Assembly (NCBI GenBank): GCA_039920665.1
Contig: JBDSDH010000219.1
Location: forward strand, 1 to 26,928
DNA length: 26,928 bases
Direction of reading: 5' to 3'
Source of the DNA: WLMZ01 sp039920665
Lineage (GTDB): Bacteria; Actinomycetota; Acidimicrobiia; Acidimicrobiales; Ilumatobacteraceae
Shown one piece after another: positions 7,278 through 15,725 of this stretch (positions are counted from its first letter, which is position 1; every line of letters starts with the position of its first letter). A model generated the notes under the pieces. The model ran no database searches. It saw nothing but the letters and a program-made list of their open reading frames with translations, and was not told the DNA's origin. Both the position numbers and the translations under genes were made by a program.

Positions 7278-7814
7278 TCAGTCCTTGAAGACGTCAACCG
7301 GACCGGAGAAGTCGTACTTGAAGTGAGGTTCACCCTGAACCGTGCCGTCGAGACGGACGATGTGGGTCTCCTTGGCAGCGATGTCAATGAAGTCCTGCAC
7401 CGTGAGCAGGCCGATGATGTCGCTGGTGGGATCGGGTGCGACGTGGTTCTGGAGCAGGACATTCGAGTCGCTCTCGAAGATGCCCCGGGCCTCGAAGCCC
7501 TCCGGGCAATCGCTGAACGGCGTGTGAAACGAGCCAGCTGCTTCGTACGAGAACATCCCGTTGTCGACGCTGTTGGTGCCCTCGCGATATCCGAACCAGC
7601 CCTTGGTCGTGTAGGACATCGCGCGGCAGATGTGGAAGTGCGACGGGAAGTCCGGTGCACCCGGATCCATCTTGAACGCGTACGCGACGGTGTTGGTCGG
7701 CTCGTGAATCGTCAACGCCTTGAAGTAAGAGCCCTCGGCGACCTGCACCCACTCCAGATCGTTGGCCTGGATGTCGGCTGTGACGCGCTCGAGTTGTGCG
7801 AGACCTAATGGCAT
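7278..7814 (-). CDS. Cupin-fold protein, probably metal-dependent (dihydroxyacetophenone-dioxygenase/ChrR-like)
   Basis: 178 residues from ATG 7814, with GGGGGT about 7 nt upstream. The beta-rich cupin core carries His59 and His61 in FPSHFHICRAMSYTTKGW, which is the HxH of cupin motif 1, and His97 in YEAAGSFHTPF as motif 2. The glutamate usually found shortly after HxH is missing from its usual place, as in some 2,4'-dihydroxyacetophenone dioxygenase and ChrR-type cupins. The stretch KGWFGYREG is typical of that group. It may be an oxygenase that cleaves a C-C bond or a sensor-like cupin; sequence does not settle which. It is a single-gene transcript with its own terminator, divergent from an SDR across a 244-bp regulatory spacer. 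Confidence 0.75.
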   Translation of the reverse strand: MPLGLAQLERVTADIQANDLEWVQVAEGSYFKALTIHEPTNTVAYAFKMDPGAPDFPSHFHICRAMSYTTKGWFGYREGTNSVDNGMFSYEAAGSFHTPFSDCPEGFEARGIFESDSNVLLQNHVAPDPTSDIIGLLTVQDFIDIAAKETHIVRLDGTVQGEPHFKYDFSGPVDVFKD

Positions 7815-7862
7815 ATCAATACCCCCATGGAGAGATTACTGGTGTGAACTTCTTCACGTTAA

Positions 7863-7878
7863 CCCACCGATCGGTGGG
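7863..7878. promoter_or_regulatory. Perfect 16-bp palindrome upstream of cupin gene
   Basis: CCCACCGATCGGTGGG reads the same on both strands and lies 49-64 bp before the cupin start. Size, symmetry and position fit a dimeric repressor or activator site. Its ACCGATCGGT core shares ACC...GGT ends with the dyad at 8008-8025 but has no 12-bp interior, so it may belong to a different regulator. Confidence 0.5.
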
Positions 7879-8007
7879 CGTCAAGGGCGGCGGCCGACGT
7901 TTTGGCGAGAGCTCCGAATCGTTGCGTTTCCGCCAGCAAATGGGACGGGACCCTGTAATGGCAAGGGCCCGACGCCGTTGGTCCCGTTGTCAGGGCTGTG
8001 TTACGTT

Positions 8008-8025
8008 ACCCAACGGTCGTTCGGT
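8008..8025. promoter_or_regulatory. 18-bp operator-like dyad upstream of SDR gene
   Basis: ACCCAACGGTCGTTCGGT is an imperfect palindrome: seven of nine base pairs are symmetric (ACC..GGT and AACG..CGTT arms). It is 34-51 bp before the SDR start. Weak promoter boxes TTGGTC (7978-7983) and TACGTT (8002-8007) would put the transcript start inside it, so a bound repressor would block transcription. The same dyad occurs at 15728-15745 in the transporter promoter, with 16 of 18 bases identical. Confidence 0.6.
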
Positions 8026-8058
8026 CATGGGGGTCCGACGATTCTCAAAGGAGGAGTC

Positions 8059-8808
8059 ATGAGACTTTCAGGCAAGGTTGCATTGGTGACGGGAGCTGCC
8101 CAGGGGATCGGCAAGGCTGCTGCCCTGCGGTTCGCCCTGGAGGGGGCATCGGTGATGTGCGCCGACATTCAGGAATCTGTCGAGTCGACAGCCAAGGAAA
8201 TCGAGGCGGCTGGAGGTACGGCAGCGTTTCGGGTGATGGACACGACAAACGCCGGCTTGTGGGCCGGGACCGTCGAGGCGACGATCTCGGCGTTCGGCCG
8301 GGTCGATCTGCTCGCCAACATCGCCGGTGTCGTTGCCCTGGATGGCCCGGACACCATCGTCGGTCTCACCGAAGAGCGTTGGGATCACGTTGTCGGGGTC
8401 GACTTGAAGGGGGTCTGGATGGGCATGCGTGCGGTCATCCCGGGCATGGTCGCACAAGGTGGCGGACGGATCTGCAACGTGGCTTCGATGGCTGCACTTC
8501 GCGGCCTGCCGAACCTTGCGGCCTACTCAGCAGCCAAGGGCGGCGTCGCTGCGCTGACCCGTCAGGCAGCAATCGAATATGCCAACGACAACATCCTCGT
8601 CAACGCTGTTGCGCCTGGCACGATCGACACCCCGATCCTCGCCGGTGTGCAGCCCGAGGACCTGGCCGCGTTCGCGGCATCGCACGCCATCAACCGGCTC
8701 GGCCGCCCCGGTGAAATCGCAGCGATGATGGTGCACTTCTTCTCGGACGACGGCGATTTCCTCACCGGTCAATTGTTCCCGGTGTGCGGAGGTTGGTCGA
8801 TCAAGTAA
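8059..8808 (+). CDS. SDR-family NAD(P)-dependent oxidoreductase
   Basis: 249 residues from ATG 8059 behind a near-perfect Shine-Dalgarno (AAAGGAGGAG, 8047-8056). Classical SDR: TGAAQGIG at 11-18, Asp36 after beta-2 (suggesting NAD), NIAG at 88-91 where NNAG is usual, catalytic Ser143, Tyr156 and Lys160. The C-terminus FLTGQLFPVCGGWSIK follows the usual TGQ...DGG pattern, with CGG in place of DGG. It probably oxidises a secondary alcohol to a ketone or the reverse. It is monocistronic, divergent from the cupin gene, and closed by a hairpin shared with the convergent ligase gene. The strong ribosome site and upstream operator suggest an inducible, well translated gene. The substrate cannot be deduced. 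Confidence 0.92.
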   Translation: MRLSGKVALVTGAAQGIGKAAALRFALEGASVMCADIQESVESTAKEIEAAGGTAAFRVMDTTNAGLWAGTVEATISAFGRVDLLANIAGVVALDGPDTIVGLTEERWDHVVGVDLKGVWMGMRAVIPGMVAQGGGRICNVASMAALRGLPNLAAYSAAKGGVAALTRQAAIEYANDNILVNAVAPGTIDTPILAGVQPEDLAAFAASHAINRLGRPGEIAAMMVHFFSDDGDFLTGQLFPVCGGWSIK

Positions 8809-8828
8809 CGCACAGCCGGTGACCACAG

Positions 8829-8866
8829 CCGGTCGGGTCGCCAGCACTGGCTGGCGGCCCGACCGG
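8829..8866. terminator. Bidirectional hairpin terminator between SDR and acyl-CoA ligase
   Basis: CCGGTCGGGTCGCCAGC and GCTGGCGGCCCGACCGG form a 17-bp stem with one T-G wobble and a 4-nt loop, centred between two convergent genes. No T-run follows on either side, but the stem is long and very stable. Confidence 0.8.
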
Positions 8867-8872
8867 CGATTG

Positions 8873-10420
8873 TCAGTTGCCGGCGACCCGGCGATCGTGG
8901 CCCGCCCAGTAGGGCTCGCGCAGCACCTTGCGCTGGAGCTTGCCGACCGGCGACTTCGGAAGTGCTTCGCTGCGAAACTCCACCTGGGCCGGCTTCTTGT
9001 AGGAGCCGAGTTGCTCGGCACACATCGCGATCACTTCGGCGTCGGTGACCGTGGCGCCCGCTTCGATCACGCACAGAGCCATCGGTGCCTCGCCCCACCG
9101 GTCGTTGGGGATCGCGATCACTGCGACCTCGACGATCATGGGGTGATTCTGGATGACGTTCTCCAGCTCGGCCGGCCAGATGTTGAATCCGCCGGAGATG
9201 ATCATGTCGTCCTTGCGGTCCAGTACGTACAGGTAGCCGTTGTGGTCGAGGCGACCAATATCGCCGGTCAACACGAAGCCATCGGATGTCATCCGTTCTC
9301 GGGTGGCTTCGTCGTTGTCCCAGAATCCCAGCATCTGCCCGTCGCAGCTGATCGCGATCTCGCCCTCTTCTCCGATTTCGAGTTCTCGTTCGCTGTTCTC
9401 GGGGTCACGAATTTGCAGGTACGCGAACGGCAGTGCCCGACCCGCTGATCTGAGCGGGTTCGATCCTTCGACCTCGGAGAACCACTCGTTCGGCCCCATC
9501 ATGCAAACCGGCAGCGCCTCGGTCTGGCCGTACCCCTGGTACAGAACGTCGCCGAACACCTTCCGGCCGAGGAGCGCGGTGTCGTCGTTGATCGGCGCAC
9601 CACCGATCTGGATCACCTTCAGCTGCGACCAGTCACGATCGGCAGCGGTCGCCTCGCGAGCAAGGCTGTTGAGCATCGCCGGGACCAAGAACATGTAGCC
9701 GATCGAAAGGCGCTCCATCAGCTCGATGGTGGCGCTCGGATCGAATTGGTCGAGCAGCACGTTGGTTCCACCCGACAGCCACGTCGGGGTGTACAGGTAT
9801 CCGGACCCGTGTGAGATCGGTCCGACATGCAGGCAGGAGTCGCCGGCCTGCATCGGTGGGAAGTTGTAGAACCAGTCGCGTCCGGCGGCGAGCCACGAGC
9901 GGTGGGTGTAGGCGACGCCTTTCGACTTGCCGGTGGTGCCACCGGTGTGGCGCACGATGTACCAGTCGTCCGGATCGATGGTGACCATCGGGTCGACATC
10001 TGACTGCTCGGCGAGCCAGGCCTCGTAGCCGGCGTCGCGAACGAAGACCGTCGTCAGATCGGGCAGCCGCTCGGTCACTCCGGCGATGTCCGGAAGATAC
10101 TTCTCTGCGATGACGATGGCGCGGCAGCCGGTGTGGCCGAGCATGTGGTCGTGGCTCTCGGGCGAGTTGCGGGCGTACAGCGGAACCCGGACGAGCCCGG
10201 CAATTGCAGCACCAACGAAGAAGTCCTGGGCCTCGATCGAATTGTCTTCGAGCACTCCGACCCGGTCGCCGGGGTTCAGCCCGAACAAACGCAAGCCGTT
10301 CGCGAGGCGCACGCCTCGATCCCACGCCTCGGCAAAGGTGAGGGATCGGTCCCCGTGCACGATCGCTGTGCGGCTCGCGTTGAACCGCGCCGATTGACGC
10401 ATCAATCCGGTCACTTCCAT
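8873..10420 (-). CDS. AMP-forming acyl-CoA synthetase (fatty-acid/aryl-CoA ligase type)
   Basis: 515 residues, normal length for the ANL superfamily, which activates a carboxylic acid with ATP and joins it to CoA. The AMP-binding P-loop HTGGTTGKSKG is at 158-168, the YGQTE motif lies in the middle, TGDIG and the hinge region (LDRKDDMIISGGFNIWP) follow, and the C-terminal catalytic lysine is Lys494 in PVGKLQRK. All are intact. It is the last gene of a minus-strand run SDR - P450 - VOC - ligase; its ATG overlaps the end of the VOC gene by 10 bp and GGGGATC precedes it. It would activate an acid produced or imported by this cluster. Whether that acid is fatty, cyclic or aromatic is not readable from the sequence. 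Confidence 0.94.
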   Translation of the reverse strand: MEVTGLMRQSARFNASRTAIVHGDRSLTFAEAWDRGVRLANGLRLFGLNPGDRVGVLEDNSIEAQDFFVGAAIAGLVRVPLYARNSPESHDHMLGHTGCRAIVIAEKYLPDIAGVTERLPDLTTVFVRDAGYEAWLAEQSDVDPMVTIDPDDWYIVRHTGGTTGKSKGVAYTHRSWLAAGRDWFYNFPPMQAGDSCLHVGPISHGSGYLYTPTWLSGGTNVLLDQFDPSATIELMERLSIGYMFLVPAMLNSLAREATAADRDWSQLKVIQIGGAPINDDTALLGRKVFGDVLYQGYGQTEALPVCMMGPNEWFSEVEGSNPLRSAGRALPFAYLQIRDPENSERELEIGEEGEIAISCDGQMLGFWDNDEATRERMTSDGFVLTGDIGRLDHNGYLYVLDRKDDMIISGGFNIWPAELENVIQNHPMIVEVAVIAIPNDRWGEAPMALCVIEAGATVTDAEVIAMCAEQLGSYKKPAQVEFRSEALPKSPVGKLQRKVLREPYWAGHDRRVAGN

Positions 10421-10977
10421 GGTTGATCCCCTCGTGCCTGTTGTTCCTGTTGTTGTTCGTGTGCTTGCTCGTGTTCGTGTGTCTCGGCCTGTCGTGCTCG
10501 CGCCGTGATCGTTCGTTGATGAATTCGGGCCATCATCGCTCGATCGGTGCGGTCCTCGAGCAACTCGATCAACTCGCCGTCCGGACCGTGCAGATAGCAG
10601 GTCTTGTGCAGACCGAGATCGACGGGTGGCGAGTTGAACCGGTACCCACCATTGCTGAGCGCGTGGTACATCGCCTCGACATCGTCGACCTCGAACGCGA
10701 TGTGACGGACGCCGAGATCAGCCGGACGTGAATCGTTGGCGACATCGAGCCCGACAGGAGAGCTGTAACACCACAGCTCGACGAGCGTTTCGCCGGCGGC
10801 GAGGAACGTGACGCGGCCGACCGCGTCGCTCATGCCGACAACGCTGTCCAACCCCGGATGCCGATCGACATCCATCTCCATCAACACTTCCAATCCGAGG
10901 CGATCGCGATAGAACTCGATCGAGCGATCCATGTCCCGGACGCTGATCGCGGTGTGGTTGACCCGTATGACCGGCAC
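10411..10977 (-). CDS. VOC (glyoxalase/dioxygenase-fold) protein with polar C-terminal tail
   Basis: 188 residues from GTG 10977, 3 bp after the P450 stop. One VOC domain (about 1-142) is built from two beta-alpha-beta3 modules. The metal ligands line up as His8 (NHTAISV), Glu67 (LVELWCY), His92 (VRHIAFEV) and Glu138 (GELIELLE), the set of metal-dependent members such as glyoxalase I and methylmalonyl-CoA epimerase. It is probably an isomerase, epimerase or lyase acting on a small oxidised metabolite or CoA ester. Residues about 145-188 are a non-globular tail rich in His, Glu, Gln and Arg (THEHEQAHEQQQEQQ), encoded by a low-complexity stretch at about 10425-10500 that also overlaps the ligase start. 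The tail is not part of the family fold. Confidence 0.85.
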   Translation of the reverse strand: MPVIRVNHTAISVRDMDRSIEFYRDRLGLEVLMEMDVDRHPGLDSVVGMSDAVGRVTFLAAGETLVELWCYSSPVGLDVANDSRPADLGVRHIAFEVDDVEAMYHALSNGGYRFNSPPVDLGLHKTCYLHGPDGELIELLEDRTDRAMMARIHQRTITARARQAETHEHEQAHEQQQEQQARGDQPWK

Positions 10978-10980
10978 GAC

Positions 10981-12213
10981 TCAGCTCTTCAGCCGGACCG
11001 GCAAGCTGGTCAGGCCGCGAGACAACATCGTGCTCGTCCAACTCAACTCGTCCGGCGACGCTGCGAGTTCGATGTCCGGGAACGTCTGCAGGAGTGCAGA
11101 GATCGCCAACTTTGCCTCGAGGCGAGCGAGGGGAGCGCCGAGGCAGTAGTGAATACCGGCGCCGAGGCCGAGGTGGTTGGTCGGGTTGCGGGTGATGTCC
11201 AACCGGTCCGGATCGGCGAAGACCGCAGGGTCACGGTTGGCCGCAGGGTTGATCAGGAAGACCCGTTCGCCTTGGCGCACTGTCTTGTCGCCGATGACGT
11301 GATCCTCCTTGACCAGCCGGACCGTCGCTCGAGCCGGACCGTCGTAACGCATGAACTCCTCGACTGCCGGCACGATGAGTTCGCTCTCATCGAGCAGCGC
11401 TTGTTTCTGGTCCGGGTTGGACATGAGCGCGAGCATCGAGTTGCAGATCAGATTGGTGGTGGTCTCGTGGCCGCCGAAGAGCAGCAGCGTGCACGTCGAC
11501 ACCAGTTCGTCACGTGTCAACGCATCGTCGCCCTCGTGTTCGAGCAGCAGGCTGATGATGTTGTCGCCCGGCTCACGTTCGTACTGCCCGATCAAGCCCA
11601 GCAGGTAATCGCGCAGTTCCAACATGCCCGCAGCGGCCGAGTGGAAGCGGTCCTCGCGGTCGTACGCACCGAAGACGAGCGCAGTCAACTTGTCCGACCA
11701 GTGCTTGAACAAATCGCGGTCTTCGGGCGGAGCGCCAAGCATTTCGGCGATCACGATCGCGGGCAGGGGATAGGCGAACTCATGAAGGAGATCGATCGGC
11801 TCGTCCCGCGAGAGGCGAGACGTCAGCGTGGCAATCGTGGCCGAGATCTCTTCGGTCCGGCGACGGACCACCGATGGAACGAACGCGCGAGCGACCAAAT
11901 TGCGCAGCCGGGTGTGCTCCGGCGGGTCGCGAAAGACGACCCAGTTCTTCAAGATCGCGAACGTCGCGTCCACATCGTCGGAGTCCGACGCGCGGCTGAT
12001 CGCTTCGGTGAACGGCGTGATCCGCTCCGCAGTGAGACCCTGCGACCGCAATGCCTTGGACACCTCAGCATGAGGCGTGACGATCCAAGCGCGGTGGCGA
12101 GGGTTCCAGTGGACCGGATCTTCTTCGCGCAGACGACGGAAGTACGCGTACGGATCACGAACCGCCTCATCGCACATGAGGTTCTCATCGATCGAAAATG
12201 GTGCGGAATTCAT
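10981..12213 (-). CDS. Cytochrome P450 monooxygenase (bacterial soluble class)
   Basis: 410 residues from ATG 12213, with GGAG just upstream; the longer frame to 12387 lies inside the SDR gene and is rejected. I-helix oxygen-binding motif GGHETT at 247-252, ExxR at Glu286-Arg289, and the heme-ligand loop GLGAGIHYCLGAPLAR with Cys357. The usual Phe at the start of the heme loop is Leu, as in a number of actinobacterial P450s. There is no membrane anchor, so it is a soluble class I enzyme that needs a ferredoxin and reductase; neither is encoded in the window. It would hydroxylate the pathway substrate, giving an alcohol for the adjacent SDR upstream (19-bp gap). The VOC gene follows after 3 bp. 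Confidence 0.95.
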   Translation of the reverse strand: MNSAPFSIDENLMCDEAVRDPYAYFRRLREEDPVHWNPRHRAWIVTPHAEVSKALRSQGLTAERITPFTEAISRASDSDDVDATFAILKNWVVFRDPPEHTRLRNLVARAFVPSVVRRRTEEISATIATLTSRLSRDEPIDLLHEFAYPLPAIVIAEMLGAPPEDRDLFKHWSDKLTALVFGAYDREDRFHSAAAGMLELRDYLLGLIGQYEREPGDNIISLLLEHEGDDALTRDELVSTCTLLLFGGHETTTNLICNSMLALMSNPDQKQALLDESELIVPAVEEFMRYDGPARATVRLVKEDHVIGDKTVRQGERVFLINPAANRDPAVFADPDRLDITRNPTNHLGLGAGIHYCLGAPLARLEAKLAISALLQTFPDIELAASPDELSWTSTMLSRGLTSLPVRLKS

Positions 12214-12232
12214 TGGTCTCCAGGGGTTCGAT

Positions 12233-13072
12233 TCATTGCAAGGACATCCCGCCGTCGACGGTGAGGATCTGACCGGTGACGTACGATCCGTCCGGTCCGA
12301 CGAGGAACGAGACCGCCGACGCGATTTCTGCTGTGGTTCCCAGCCGTCGGAGGGGAATGCGACGTCGCGTGGCTTCGGTGATTGCATCCGAGTCGGTTCG
12401 GGCGGCCACCGCCGCCCGAGCGATCGTGGCGTCGATCATGTCGGTGGGCGTCATCCCGGGTGCGACACAGTTGACCCGGATCCCGTAGCGAGCGAGCTCG
12501 ATTGCTTGCTGCTCGGTCAGCCGTTCGACAGCAGCCTTCGATGCGCAGTAAGCGCCGTATCTGCCGAGCGCTCGGTGTCCGGCCGTGGAGGAGAGGTGGA
12601 CGATCGACTTCCGTGATGCATCGCTGCCCGCCATCGTCGGGACGAGGGTGGACGTGAGCGTGAACAGCGACCGGAGGTTGATCCGGAGCGTGTCGTCCCA
12701 GACAGATTCGGGCGTCTCGTGGGCCATGTACGAGTTCGCTTCGCCGGCGGTGCCGTGGTTGTTCACCAGGACCGCCAACTGGCCGAGTTCGATGGCCGCG
12801 GCCGCGAGTGCCTCGGCCGTGGACGCCTCGCAGATGTCGCCGGCAACGGAGACGGCCCGACCTCTGGTGCCGATGATCTCATCGACCACACTGTCGGCCC
12901 CACGCCACCTGATGTCGCGTTCGGCATCGGTCAATGAAGAATCGGCTGATCGATGGTGAACGACCACGTCGAACCCGTCTGACGCGAGCCGGAGCGCGAT
13001 GGCCCGACCAATGCCACGATGTCGTCCTGCGCCAGTGACGATGGCGACACCGGGGTGCTGTTCTGCTGTCAT
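12233..13072 (-). CDS. SDR-family oxidoreductase (3-oxoacyl-ACP reductase-like)
   Basis: 279 residues from ATG 13072 with AGGAAG 6 nt upstream; the longer frame to 13315 overlaps the SBP gene. It has the extended glycine motif TGAGRHRGIG at 13-22, NNHG at 104-107 in place of NNAG, catalytic Ser161 or Ser162, Tyr175 and Lys179, and the C-terminal TGQILTVDGG. His-Arg after beta-2 (VVHHRS) suggests NADP preference. A roughly 15-residue insertion (SADSSLTDAERDIRW) sits after beta-2. It is first of the four-gene run SDR - P450 - VOC - ligase and so likely processes the P450 product or its precursor. It is separated from the upstream SBP gene by two hairpins, so it may have its own promoter or depend on readthrough. 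Confidence 0.9.
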   Translation of the reverse strand: MTAEQHPGVAIVTGAGRHRGIGRAIALRLASDGFDVVVHHRSADSSLTDAERDIRWRGADSVVDEIIGTRGRAVSVAGDICEASTAEALAAAAIELGQLAVLVNNHGTAGEANSYMAHETPESVWDDTLRINLRSLFTLTSTLVPTMAGSDASRKSIVHLSSTAGHRALGRYGAYCASKAAVERLTEQQAIELARYGIRVNCVAPGMTPTDMIDATIARAAVAARTDSDAITEATRRRIPLRRLGTTAEIASAVSFLVGPDGSYVTGQILTVDGGMSLQ

Positions 13073-13105
13073 GTCACGCTTCCTGCTCGGCCAAATCGAA
13101 TGTGA

Positions 13106-13153
13106 GGTCGGCGTTGCCGCCGACCCGAGACCGGGCCCCGCAGGGGCCCGGTC
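13106..13153 (-). terminator. Double hairpin after the first SBP gene
   Basis: Two perfect inverted repeats lie in the 89-bp gap: GACCGGGCCCC / GGGGCCCGGTC (13129-13139 and 13143-13153, 3-nt loop) and GGTCGGC / GCCGACC (13106-13112 and 13119-13125). The first begins 9 bp after the SBP stop on the minus strand. This would end or reduce transcription from the permease-SBP operon. No T-run is present. Confidence 0.75.
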
Positions 13154-13161
13154 GGGGGGTC

Positions 13162-14310
13162 TCAGGACAGTTGGTAGAACAAGCGCGGTGTCGACTCGCT
13201 CTCGCCGTCGGCGGGAACATTGTCCGCCGTCACAAGGACGGAGGTCGTGAGGATCGGCTTGCTCGGGTCGCCAGGCGCCGGGTTGCCGGCCAGCATCGAT
13301 GAGGCGATCTCGCATGCTGCCTGGCCGCCGAACTCGTGGCCGTCGGCAACGGTGGCCTTGAACGAACCGCCAGCGCGAATCGCGGCGTACTCCTCCGGGT
13401 CGCCGTTCATCGAGACGACGATCGCATCGCTCCCTGCGGCATCGACCGCGGTCGCTGCGCCGACGCCGAGCGAACCGAAGCCGCCGATGATTGCCTTGAT
13501 TTCCGGATTGGCGAGCAACGCTGACTCGGTGGACTTCTGAGCGGACTCAGCCGTGAAGCCGAGCGCCTCGCCGCCGACGGTCAGCTTGATCCCTGGCGCA
13601 GCGGCGAAGACCTCCTTGATGCCATCTTCACGGCTCTGCAGAGCCGGGTTGTTCGCGTTCACCAGGAACACGTCACCCTGGCCGCCGAGCTGCTCGATGA
13701 TGTAGCGAGCGATGATGCGACCGTCCTCCACCTGATTGGCGTCGAGTGCCACGACCCCGGCCGGTGCGCCTGCACCCCAGGTCACGAATGGCACGTTGGC
13801 AGCGGAGAACTTGGCGATTACCGATTCCTGGCCGCTCATGTCGATGCCGATGTTGAACACTGCCTTGGTTTCGGTTGCGAGCCAGCCGTCGAGCAGGGCC
13901 GGCAGCTTGGTCGGGTCGCCGCCGACGTCTTGGTAGTCGACCGTCGCGCCGTTGGCCTCGAGGCACGCCTGGAGCGGCATCGACCAGCGCTCGGCGCCGG
14001 GAACGGGAGCCAGGTTGGCGATTCCGGCCGTTACACCCTTGAGCGCCGCGAGATCACCGGTGATCTTTACCTCGACCGCACCCTCGGGCATGCCGCCCTG
14101 CGAGGTGTCCGAGCCAGACGTTCCAGCATCGGTCGTGGCGGCGGTCGTGTCAGCCGATGCCGATGCCGGTGTCGAGGCAGCGGTCGTCGGTGCAGCGGTC
14201 GTGGCGGCAGCTGACGTCGAACTTGTCGTGTCGTCACTGCTACACGCGGCGATCGCAGCCGCGGCCGTGATCACCAGTGCGGTGACGCGAACTCTTCTCG
14301 TGTGCTTCAT
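13162..14310 (-). CDS. Sugar-type (CUT2) ABC transporter substrate-binding lipoprotein 1
   Basis: 382 residues. The N-terminus is a lipoprotein signal (positively charged KHTRRVR, hydrophobic core, lipobox IAAC with Cys23), followed by a flexible Thr/Ser/Ala linker to about residue 75. The rest is a type I periplasmic-binding-protein fold with two lobes (GVTAGIANLAPVPGAERWSMPLQACLEANG..., DGRIIARYIIEQLGGQGDVFLVNANN, NPEIKAIIGGFGSLGVGAATAVDAAG) as in ribose- or xylose-binding proteins. It is tethered outside the cell and delivers ligand to the permease. Its ATG overlaps the permease TGA by 4 bp and is preceded by GGGGGAAC. It is a distant paralogue of the second SBP at 18285-19361. Despite the sugar-type fold, neighbours are acyl-CoA genes, so the ligand need not be a sugar. 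Confidence 0.9.
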   Translation of the reverse strand: MKHTRRVRVTALVITAAAAIAACSSDDTTSSTSAAATTAAPTTAASTPASASADTTAATTDAGTSGSDTSQGGMPEGAVEVKITGDLAALKGVTAGIANLAPVPGAERWSMPLQACLEANGATVDYQDVGGDPTKLPALLDGWLATETKAVFNIGIDMSGQESVIAKFSAANVPFVTWGAGAPAGVVALDANQVEDGRIIARYIIEQLGGQGDVFLVNANNPALQSREDGIKEVFAAAPGIKLTVGGEALGFTAESAQKSTESALLANPEIKAIIGGFGSLGVGAATAVDAAGSDAIVVSMNGDPEEYAAIRAGGSFKATVADGHEFGGQAACEIASSMLAGNPAPGDPSKPILTTSVLVTADNVPADGESESTPRLFYQLS

Positions 14311-15617
14311 TCGTTGTTCCCCCTTGTTGTGTTCGTCCCCGAGTCGGGATCGATCTGTGAACCGTCGGCTCCGGCGAGCGAACGGGCGCCACCGAAGCGG
14401 CTGCGACGTGGTTTGTCAGGTCGGCCTGCAGCCTTGCGGGCAAGGCCCGCGAAGGTCAGCGCAGCGACGAGGATCGCTCCATTGGCGATGGTCTGGGCAT
14501 ATCCCGGCACGCCCAGGATGATGAGACCGGAGAAGGTCACGGTCATCAACGTGACGCCGACGACGGTTCCGATGATGTGGAACTCGCCTTCCTTCAGCGT
14601 CACGGCGCCGAGGAAGCAGGCCGTGAATGCCTGCAGCAGATATGAACCCTGGTTGCCGACCAATGTGACGGCAGATCCCGTGCGGCCCGACGCCAGCACG
14701 ATTCCGGCGAAGGATCCAACGACTGCGCAGATCACGAAGGCGAGCAGTCGGTACCGGCGCACGTTGATGCCGGCGAGCCGAGAGGCTTCCGGGTTGCCTC
14801 CCACTGCGTCCATCCGCCGACCAGCTTCAGTGTGGTTCAGGAAGGTCCACAGGATTGCAAGCACGATGGCTGCCGCGACGGCGATCAGCGGAATGCTCAG
14901 GCCGGAGAGGTTGAAGTCGAAGTCGCCGCCGAGCAAGCTGAAGCTCCATTTCCAGCTCGTTGGAGCACTCCATCCGAGCACGGTGCCCTGTGCCCTGCTC
15001 GTGACGCTCTCGGGCAGCGCCACCGAGCGACCGCCGGAGATGCGGATCAAGTAACCCTCGACGATGCCTGCGATGCCGAGCGTGGCGATGAATGCCGTGA
15101 CGCCGAAGTAAGAGACGATCACACCGTTAATGAGACCGAGCACCACGCTGAACAGCAGCGCAGCCACGAGGGCGAACGCAACGGATGACTGCCAGCCGGC
15201 GCCGAACACTGCGCCACCGCCGATTTCGGTGAATGGGATCGTTGGCCATGTCAGGACGTAGTCACCCTGCAGGAACTGAGCGAACATCGCCCCGCCGAGC
15301 GTGAGTGACGCCGCTACCGAGAGATCGAACTCGCCCAGGATCAGGACAACGGTCAGTCCGCCGGCCAGGATCGCGAGGACCGCTGACTGACGCAGCACCA
15401 GGGACAAGTTCGCTCCGGTAAAAAACCGTTGCTGACCGAGCACGAACTCCGAGAGCACGGTGAACAACACGATCAGCAGCACCAGGAAAACCAAGGTGCC
15501 GTAGCGCGACGAGAACGCCAGCAGCCTGCGTGAGCCGCCGAGTGCGGCAGGCGCCCTACGGCCACTATCGCGTGTTATCGGAGCGTTGTCGACCAGCGCT
15601 TCGTCTACTTCGATCAT
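14307..15617 (-). CDS. Ribose/xylose-type ABC transporter permease
   Basis: 436 residues from ATG 15617 with GGGGGAAGC upstream; the 20 extra codons of the open frame have no support. About ten membrane helices are visible, with BPD_transp_2 family landmarks: LRQSAVLAILAGGLTVVLIL, then GEFDLSVAASLTLGG, GLINGVIVSYFGVTAFIATLG, and the cytoplasmic coupling loop GRRMDAVGGNPEASRLAGIN followed by VRRYRLLAF. The N-terminal 35 residues and C-terminal 45 residues are polar and lie in the cytoplasm. It forms the membrane pore as a dimer, driven by the double-domain ATPase encoded divergently at 15830. It is the only permease gene seen in the window, so both SBPs may use it. First gene of the minus-strand permease-SBP operon. 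Confidence 0.93.
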   Translation of the reverse strand: MIEVDEALVDNAPITRDSGRRAPAALGGSRRLLAFSSRYGTLVFLVLLIVLFTVLSEFVLGQQRFFTGANLSLVLRQSAVLAILAGGLTVVLILGEFDLSVAASLTLGGAMFAQFLQGDYVLTWPTIPFTEIGGGAVFGAGWQSSVAFALVAALLFSVVLGLINGVIVSYFGVTAFIATLGIAGIVEGYLIRISGGRSVALPESVTSRAQGTVLGWSAPTSWKWSFSLLGGDFDFNLSGLSIPLIAVAAAIVLAILWTFLNHTEAGRRMDAVGGNPEASRLAGINVRRYRLLAFVICAVVGSFAGIVLASGRTGSAVTLVGNQGSYLLQAFTACFLGAVTLKEGEFHIIGTVVGVTLMTVTFSGLIILGVPGYAQTIANGAILVAALTFAGLARKAAGRPDKPRRSRFGGARSLAGADGSQIDPDSGTNTTRGNNE

Positions 15618-15725
15618 GCTTCCCCCAAGACAAACGTCACAGTTACTACAAACCCCAGACAGCGTCTTGTCAGTCACTGTCCTGTACAGAGTGGCACATC
15701 CTGCACCAGATCGAAAGAGAATACC

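Noticed and set aside
10858..12264. 468-codon plus-strand open frame
   Set aside because: It mirrors the P450 gene codon for codon on the other strand. The P450 has I-helix, ExxR and heme-Cys motifs; the antisense product has none.
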